64,000 nucleotides of DNA from an uncultured Verrucomicrobiota bacterium. GTDB lineage: Bacteria; Verrucomicrobiota; Kiritimatiellia; CAIQIC01; Lenti-01. This document shows positions 60,101 through 64,000 of this stretch, in pieces (within the stretch, counting starts at the first letter, position 1; every line of letters starts with the position of its first letter). The DNA lies in contig CALMBO010000027.1 in the NCBI GenBank assembly GCA_937860055.1, forward strand, positions 372,001-436,000. The letters run 5' to 3'. Below the pieces are notes generated by a model that had not been told where the DNA came from, did no database searches, and worked only from the letters and a program-made list of their open reading frames with translations. The translations under genes and the position numbers were made by a program.

Positions 60101-62046
60101 TCCGCTTCTTCCCGGGCGCAGCGCTCGGCCTCCTCCCGGGCAAGCCGGGCTTCTTCTTCGCGGCGATGCAGCTCTTCTTCCAGCTGCCGGCGGCGGTCTT
60201 CCGTTTCGATGGCTTGGCGCTCGGCTTCCTCGCGGGCCTGCCGCTCGGCTTCGCTGCGCGCCTGGAGTTCGGCCTCCACCTGCGCCCGGCGCTTGGCTTC
60301 GATCTGGGCCTGCCGCTCGGCTTCGATGCGGGCCAAGCGGGTTTCTTCCTCGCGGCGCTTCAATTCTTCTTCCAACTGGCGGCGGCGCTCTTCGGTCTCG
60401 CGGACCTGCTGTTCCACGGCCAGCCTCGCCTGGCGCTCGGCTTCCTCGCGGGCTTCCTGCTCGGCCTTTTCGCGGGCGCGCTGTTCTTCCGCTTCGCGGG
60501 CCTCGCGCTCGGCCTTTTCGCGGGCCAGGCGGGCCTCCTCCTCGCGGCGGTGCAGTTCCTCTTCCAGTTGCCGGCGCCTGGCTTCGGTCGCCTCGACCTG
60601 CCGCTCCGCCTTTTCGCGGGCTTTGCGCTCCGCGGTCTCGCGGGCCTTGCGCTCCGCCTCTTCATGGGCCCGGACTTCGGCATCTTCCTTGGCTCGTTGT
60701 TCCGCCGCCTCGCGGGCGCGGCGGGCGTTTTCCTCGAATTGGCGGAGTTCCTCTTCCAGCTGGCGGCGGCGATCTTCCGTCTCCTGGACCTTCCGTTCCG
60801 CCGCCTCGCGAGCCTTGCGTTCCGCCGCCTCGCGAGCCTTCTGCTCGGCTTCCGCCTGTGCCCGCTTGGCCTCTTCTTCCTTCCAAAGCCTCTCGACGGC
60901 CTCCCGCTCCAACCGCGCCGCCTCTTCGCGACGCTGCAATTCCGCTTCCAGCTGCAGGCGCTGCTCCTCGATTTCCCGGATGCGGCGTTCCGCCTCCAGG
61001 CGGGCCTGGCGCTCGGCCTCTTCCCGGGCCAGGAGCTCGGCCTCTTCCTGCGCCCGTTTTTCGGCTTCGAGCTGCATGCGCCGCTCGGCCTCCTCGCGGG
61101 CCTTCTGCTCGGCGATTTCCCTCTTCTTGAGTTCCTTCTCAAGATGGCGGCGGTTCTGCTCGGCCTCCTGGGCCTTGCGCTCCACTTCCTCGCGGGCGCG
61201 GCGCTCGGCCTCCTCGTGGGCCCGCCGGACATCTTCCTCCGACTGTTTCAGGGCTTCTTCCAGCTGGCGGCGGCGATCTTCCGCCATGCGGGCCCGTTCC
61301 TCCGCCTCTTCCCGCGGAGAAGCCGGCGCCTTCTTCCTCCCGGCGCCACGCCCCCGCCGGACGGCCGCTTCCTCCGCCGGCTTCGCCGGCGGCGCCACAG
61401 CCCGGACTTCCTCTTCCGGAGTTTCCGGAACGGACGGGGAGACCATCTCCAGCTCCTCGATCTCCCGGGCTTCCTGCGGCGACTCTTCCACGATGGGCTC
61501 CGCCGGCAGCGCGGCCGGCTCGGCCAGCGGCAATTCCTGCTGGCCCGGCTTTTTCCGGGCGGGAGGCAACGGGATTCCCGGAGGCGGCGCTTCCGCGGTA
61601 GGCGCCTCTTCTTCCCACGCTTGTCCGGCGGCGGCCTCGGCCTCCACGCGCTGCCGCCCCATCTGGCGCGCCTTCTCCTGCGCGGCGGCGATTTCCTTCG
61701 CCTTGCGCTGGACTTCCTTCCGGTCGTGTGCCTCCTTCAGCTTCTTCTGGAGGCCGGAAAAGATCCCGTCTTTCTTCTTGGGATCGCGAATCAGCTCCGT
61801 CTTGTCGTCGGACACCCCTGCAAAATGCAGATAGCTCTCGATGAACGGCTCCGCATCCAATCCCAAATACTCGCAATACAGCCGGTAGAACCCCTTGGCA
61901 TAGGTCGGCGCGATCAGCTTGGGATAGTCATCCTTCTCCATCGCGTCGATGACCAGCATCTTGAGATGCGTGGCCGAGGCCGCTTCCGTCACGGTCACCC
62001 GCCTGGCCTCGCGCGCCTCCTTCAACTGCCTGCCCATGCCGCTCAT
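57199..62046 (-). CDS. rodZ: Giant RodZ-like protein with a repetitive helical rod
   Basis: A 1,615-residue protein. Residues 1-76 are the RodZ helix-turn-helix domain ('QLKEAREARRVTVTEAASAT', 'PTYAKGFYRLYCEYLGLDAEPF' in parts), which in known RodZ binds MreB. A Pro-rich linker (140-245) follows. Residues 246-1520 are an uninterrupted Glu/Arg/Ala-rich helix built from 64-residue units. A basic stretch precedes one membrane helix (about 1567-1582, 'TLFGLVVLAFLWIGIA') and a short outer tail of about 32 residues. Typical RodZ has 250-400 residues, so about 1,250 residues are extra. The HTH, single C-terminal membrane helix and position before pgsA support RodZ. AGGATGG precedes the ATG. Confidence 0.8.
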   Translation of the reverse strand: MSGMGRQLKEAREARRVTVTEAASATHLKMLVIDAMEKDDYPKLIAPTYAKGFYRLYCEYLGLDAEPFIESYLHFAGVSDDKTELIRDPKKKDGIFSGLQKKLKEAHDRKEVQRKAKEIAAAQEKARQMGRQRVEAEAAAGQAWEEEAPTAEAPPPGIPLPPARKKPGQQELPLAEPAALPAEPIVEESPQEAREIEELEMVSPSVPETPEEEVRAVAPPAKPAEEAAVRRGRGAGRKKAPASPREEAEERARMAEDRRRQLEEALKQSEEDVRRAHEEAERRAREEVERKAQEAEQNRRHLEKELKKREIAEQKAREEAERRMQLEAEKRAQEEAELLAREEAERQARLEAERRIREIEEQRLQLEAELQRREEAARLEREAVERLWKEEEAKRAQAEAEQKAREAAERKAREAAERKVQETEDRRRQLEEELRQFEENARRAREAAEQRAKEDAEVRAHEEAERKARETAERKAREKAERQVEATEARRRQLEEELHRREEEARLAREKAEREAREAEEQRAREKAEQEAREEAERQARLAVEQQVRETEERRRQLEEELKRREEETRLARIEAERQAQIEAKRRAQVEAELQARSEAERQAREEAERQAIETEDRRRQLEEELHRREEEARLAREEAERCAREEAEHRAEIEAELQAREEAERQAREAAEEKVRETEERRRQLEEELHRHEEEARLAQEAAERRAQEEAEQRAQMEAEHQAREEVERQAREEAERQALEIEERRRQLEIELRNKEDMARQEREKLENLLREAAERRAQMEAEHQTREEAERQAREEAEERQRQLQEEFQRREVEVRIAREEAVRLHEESNRQTREAAEHKVKEVEDRRRALEVELQRREEEAAAAREEAERRMQEEVERRAQVEAEWKSREEAERRAREEVELQVQMAGNRLQELEEELRRREEEAAAAREEAERKVQEEAARRAQVEAEWQAREEAERQAREEVELRAQMTATKLRDLEDELVSREEEARQAREELEQRIREETDHRARVERELQDREEAARQAREEFERQAHLSAAKLGELEEELLRREEAAKLAREEAELRAKDEAAQRAKVEAELQAQGEAERKAREDAELKVRISEERLSELERELTRREEEARQARAEAELQVQVESERRAQMERDHQHRAEAEKKAREAAEQAAREIEESRKHLEELLREKEREVVLAREAAEARAAEEAALRTRQESERKDREEAERQAREEAERKMNEAESRIGQLAEELRRREEEARHAREEVVLRVSTEAESKARETAERQAREEAEQAERDAAAARFRTEEQRRLQLEEELSRREQEALRIRGETERKIQEEAHRRAKAETELASRMEAEAKVREEAERKVQKAEERRRQLEEALRAKEREVVLMREETERLMQEAELRRNQDAVDRQSSEENVRQLHAEEISRVREETARRAREEAESRAAAEFALREEERIAVHKEEARQHLHREEAVRKEQAAQVQEAENAARAAKAEEEELRQEQVRKAEEEERRRREEAAARERAEKEKRAIRVVPAAVPSPAAKKAPRIAFRIRLSRAGEAIRKGLVRIPWQVWRTLFGLVVLAFLWIGIARACERSGSETPDAPAAAQPLLDNCRPAPEPYLD
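57937..59472 (-). repeat. Eight coding 192-bp repeat units inside rodZ
   Basis: Residues 859-1370 divide exactly into eight units of 64 residues, each starting with a variant of 'RRREEEARxAREEAE' and ending with a variant of 'RRRQLEEEL'. Unit length never varies in this block, while the sequence within units has drifted. Confidence 0.9.
59785..61128 (-). repeat. Seven coding 192-bp repeat units inside rodZ
   Basis: Residues 307-754 divide exactly into seven 64-residue units of the same type. The 312 bases between the two blocks (59473-59784) hold two shortened units of 57 and 47 residues. A 40-residue partial unit precedes this block at residues 267-306. Confidence 0.9.
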
Positions 62047-62055
62047 GTCGCCATC

Positions 62056-64000
62056 CTATGCCTGAGGCTTTTCTTCGTCGCCGGCGTCCGCGCCCGCCGC
62101 AGCTCCGAACCCATCCAGATCGAACAGGATCTCGCGCGCTTCCGACCCCCGCGGAGGTCCCACCATCCCCTTTTCCTCGAGGATGTCGATCAGGCGCGCC
62201 GCCCGCGTATAGCCGATCCGGAGCCGCCGCTGGATCGACGAGGTGCTGGCCCGCCGCGTCTGGCGGATCACTTCGATCGCCTGCTGGATCAGCTCCTCGT
62301 CCTCTTCCGGCGCATCGGGCAGGTCCACCCCTCCCCCGCCCTTGCCGTCCTTCGCCAGCAACCGGCTGTCGAACCGCGGATGGCCCTGCCGCTTCCAATG
62401 GTCCGCGATCGCCTGGATTTCCTCGTCCTTGGTCCACGCCCCCTGCGCCCGCACCAGCTTGTTCGCCCCCGTCAGGACCAGCATGTCGCCCTTGCCGACG
62501 AGCTTGTCCGCCCCTTCCTGGTCGAGAACCACCCGGCTGTCGTTCTTTTGCGCCACCTTGAACGCCACGCGGCCGGGAATGTTCGACTTGATCGTGCCCG
62601 TGATGATGTCCACTGTCGGGCGCTGCGTCGCGATGATCATGTGGATGCCCGTCGCGCGCGCCAGCTGCGTCAGCTTCTGGATCCGCGGCTCGATGTCCTG
62701 CTGCGCCGTCAGCATCAGGTCCGCCAGTTCGTCGATGATGATCACCCAGTACGGCAGGCGGTCCGGCAACGGCTCTTCGGCCTCCGCCCCCGCCGCGCCT
62801 TCGCCTTCCTCCGGAGCCTCTTCGCCTTCCGCCGGCGGCTTCTCGTCGGAATCGCCCTCGAACAGCGCCGTCTGCTCGGCCTTGGGGCGCTGGTTGAAGC
62901 TGCGGATGTCGCGCACCCCCGCCTGATGGAACAGCTTGAAGCGCTTTTCCATCTCCTGGATCGCCACCCGGAGGCCGCTAATCACCTTCTTGGCATCGGT
63001 GATGACCGGCACCAGCAGATGCGGCAGGTCGTTGTATCCCGAAAACTCCACGATCTTCGGATCGATCAGGATCAGGCGCAGATCCTCCGGCGTGCGCGTC
63101 ATCAGGAGCCCTGCCAGGATGGAATTCATGCAGACGGTCTTGCCCTGCCCCGTCGCGCCCGCGATCAGCATGTGCGGCAGCGCCGCCAGGTCGGCCATCA
63201 GCACATGGCCGCCCACATCCTGCCCCAGCGCCAGCGGCAGCGCGGCCTTCGAGGTCGTCCACGCCGCGCTTTCCAGCAGCTGGCGCAGCACCACCGGCGC
63301 CGCGCTGCGGTTGGGCACCTCGATGCCCACCACGCCCTTGCCGGGGATCGGGGCCTGCACGCGGACGCTCTCCGCCTTCAATGCCAGCGTGATGTTGTTC
63401 GCCAGCGCGCCGATCCGCTCCACCTTCACGTTCGCCGCCGGCAGCAGCTCGTAGCGCGTCACCACCGGCCCCTGCTCCACATGCGTCACCTCGGCTTCGA
63501 TGCCGAACTCCGCCAGCGTGTTGCGGATGGTTTGGATCGTCTTCTCCAGCTCGTCGGCCCCCGCCCGCGCCCCGGCGCCCTCGGGAACCGGCTGCAGCAG
63601 CGTCATCGGCGGAAGCGCCCATTTCGGCGCCGGACGGTTCGCCTCCTCCGCCGCCATCTTGGCGTTCTTTTCCGCCTCCAGGCGCGCCTGCTTCGCCGCC
63701 CGCTCCTCCGCCGCCTTCTTTTCCTCCTCGGCCTTCTGCTGGTCCGCCAGGCGCTTCAGGAACGACGCCTTGCGGGCCGCCTCCTCCTTTTCACGGGCCG
63801 CGGTCTCTTCCTTTTCGCGGCGCAGGCGTTCCTCCACCTCGCGTTGGCGCGCTTCCTCGCGCCCCTGCTGCTCCCGTTCCTTCTGCAGGCGGCGGTCTTC
63901 CCTCTCCTGGATCCGGCGCTCCTTCTCCAGCTCGCGCTCCAGCTTCAGGCGTTCGCGCTCCAGCAGGACCGCCTCCCGCTCGGCCTGCTCCTGCGCCGTG
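62056..64000 (-). CDS. ftsK: DNA translocase FtsK, C-terminal part
   Basis: The gene enters from beyond the window end; 648 codons are visible and the frame is open to base 64000. The first visible 130 residues are a Glu/Arg/Ala-rich helical linker ('EERLRREKEETAAREKEEAARK' in parts). The motor follows with Walker A 'GATGQGKT', 'LIDPKIVEFSGYNDLPHLL' in parts, Walker B 'WVIIIDELADLM', and 'IATQRPTVDIITGTIKSN'. The gamma winged-helix domain that reads chromosome orientation sequences ends the protein ('SIQRRLRIGYTRAARLIDILEEKG' in parts). FtsK pumps DNA through the division septum. The N-terminal membrane domain lies outside the window. rodZ starts nine bases after the stop. Confidence 0.95.
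   Translation of the reverse strand, partial: TAQEQAEREAVLLERERLKLERELEKERRIQEREDRRLQKEREQQGREEARQREVEERLRREKEETAAREKEEAARKASFLKRLADQQKAEEEKKAAEERAAKQARLEAEKNAKMAAEEANRPAPKWALPPMTLLQPVPEGAGARAGADELEKTIQTIRNTLAEFGIEAEVTHVEQGPVVTRYELLPAANVKVERIGALANNITLALKAESVRVQAPIPGKGVVGIEVPNRSAAPVVLRQLLESAAWTTSKAALPLALGQDVGGHVLMADLAALPHMLIAGATGQGKTVCMNSILAGLLMTRTPEDLRLILIDPKIVEFSGYNDLPHLLVPVITDAKKVISGLRVAIQEMEKRFKLFHQAGVRDIRSFNQRPKAEQTALFEGDSDEKPPAEGEEAPEEGEGAAGAEAEEPLPDRLPYWVIIIDELADLMLTAQQDIEPRIQKLTQLARATGIHMIIATQRPTVDIITGTIKSNIPGRVAFKVAQKNDSRVVLDQEGADKLVGKGDMLVLTGANKLVRAQGAWTKDEEIQAIADHWKRQGHPRFDSRLLAKDGKGGGGVDLPDAPEEDEELIQQAIEVIRQTRRASTSSIQRRLRIGYTRAARLIDILEEKGMVGPPRGSEAREILFDLDGFGAAAGADAGDEEKPQA

Noticed and set aside
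57937-61128. Tandem 192-bp repeats as non-coding satellite or CRISPR
   Set aside because: The repeats keep one reading frame with conserved amino-acid pattern and no stop codon, so they are part of a protein.
59768-61834. A 688-codon Ser/Arg-rich frame opposite the rodZ repeats
   Set aside because: It arises because the repeated Glu/Arg/Ala codons read as Ser/Arg/Ala on the other strand, where stops are rare. The periodicity belongs to rodZ.

Overview
The window is GC-rich, gene-dense DNA from a Gram-negative bacterium that most likely belongs to the PVC superphylum (Verrucomicrobiota/Kiritimatiellota side). The best lineage marker is the 51-residue 'small basic protein' of the Chlamydiae/Verrucomicrobia type at 45609-45764. 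Lipopolysaccharide genes (an LptF/LptG end, kdsB, heptose-7-phosphate kinase), ExbB/ExbD and a Verrucomicrobia-style secreted glycosidase agree with a diderm PVC member. I find 47 protein genes and one tRNA. No phage, insertion sequence, CRISPR array or rRNA operon is visible, and no gene-free stretch exceeds about 220 bases.

Layout. 1-3621 (+): end of an LPS-export permease, adenosine deaminase, a solute-binding lipoprotein and a flavoprotein. 3766-13135 (-): an amino-acid operon hom-lysC-cimA-valS-ndk-aminotransferase behind one promoter. 13354-16545 (-): a small lipoprotein, a membrane glycosyltransferase and a KamA-type radical SAM enzyme. 16594-21441 (+): a Ser/Thr kinase, ilvD and a cation/proton antiporter fused to an EIIA domain. 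21576-24173 (-): M20 peptidase, MenA-like prenyltransferase and a membrane-anchored unknown. 24265-33561 (+): jag, a parvulin lipoprotein, a transketolase-like enzyme, nadA, tRNA-Leu, uracil permease, a Ca2+/Na+ exchanger and thrC. 33694-36936 (-): an ATP-cone/uridine-kinase fusion and rpoD. 37091-45438 (+): malE-malF-malG, a DUF456 protein and a 1,319-residue secreted GH57 enzyme with two starch-binding modules. 45609-46966 (-): small basic protein and a GT4 glycosyltransferase. 47086-49850 (+): argF-like carbamoyltransferase and a transmembrane Ser/Thr kinase. 49882-64000 (-): an 11-gene envelope/division operon ftsK-rodZ-pgsA-exbB-exbD-TPR-zinc ribbon-DUF3108-rfaE1-kdsB, with ftsK running off the window end.

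Themes. Aspartate-family and branched-chain amino acid synthesis is spread over several units (hom, lysC, thrC, cimA, ilvD). The mal transporter and the GH57 enzyme form a starch/maltodextrin locus that lacks its own ATPase. The last 14 kb link chromosome segregation, cell shape, phospholipid and LPS synthesis, and energised outer-membrane functions.

Most unusual items: (1) a RodZ homologue expanded to 1,615 residues by a helical rod with fifteen units of exactly 64 residues; (2) a composite intergenic repeat (GC-rich head plus 31-bp-spaced dyads) sitting 10-14 bp after stop codons at three sites; (3) a duplicated NDP kinase with a decayed first half; (4) an ATP-cone fused to a uridine-kinase-like domain with an altered P-loop; (5) several promoters placing the -10 box 6-10 bases from the start codon.
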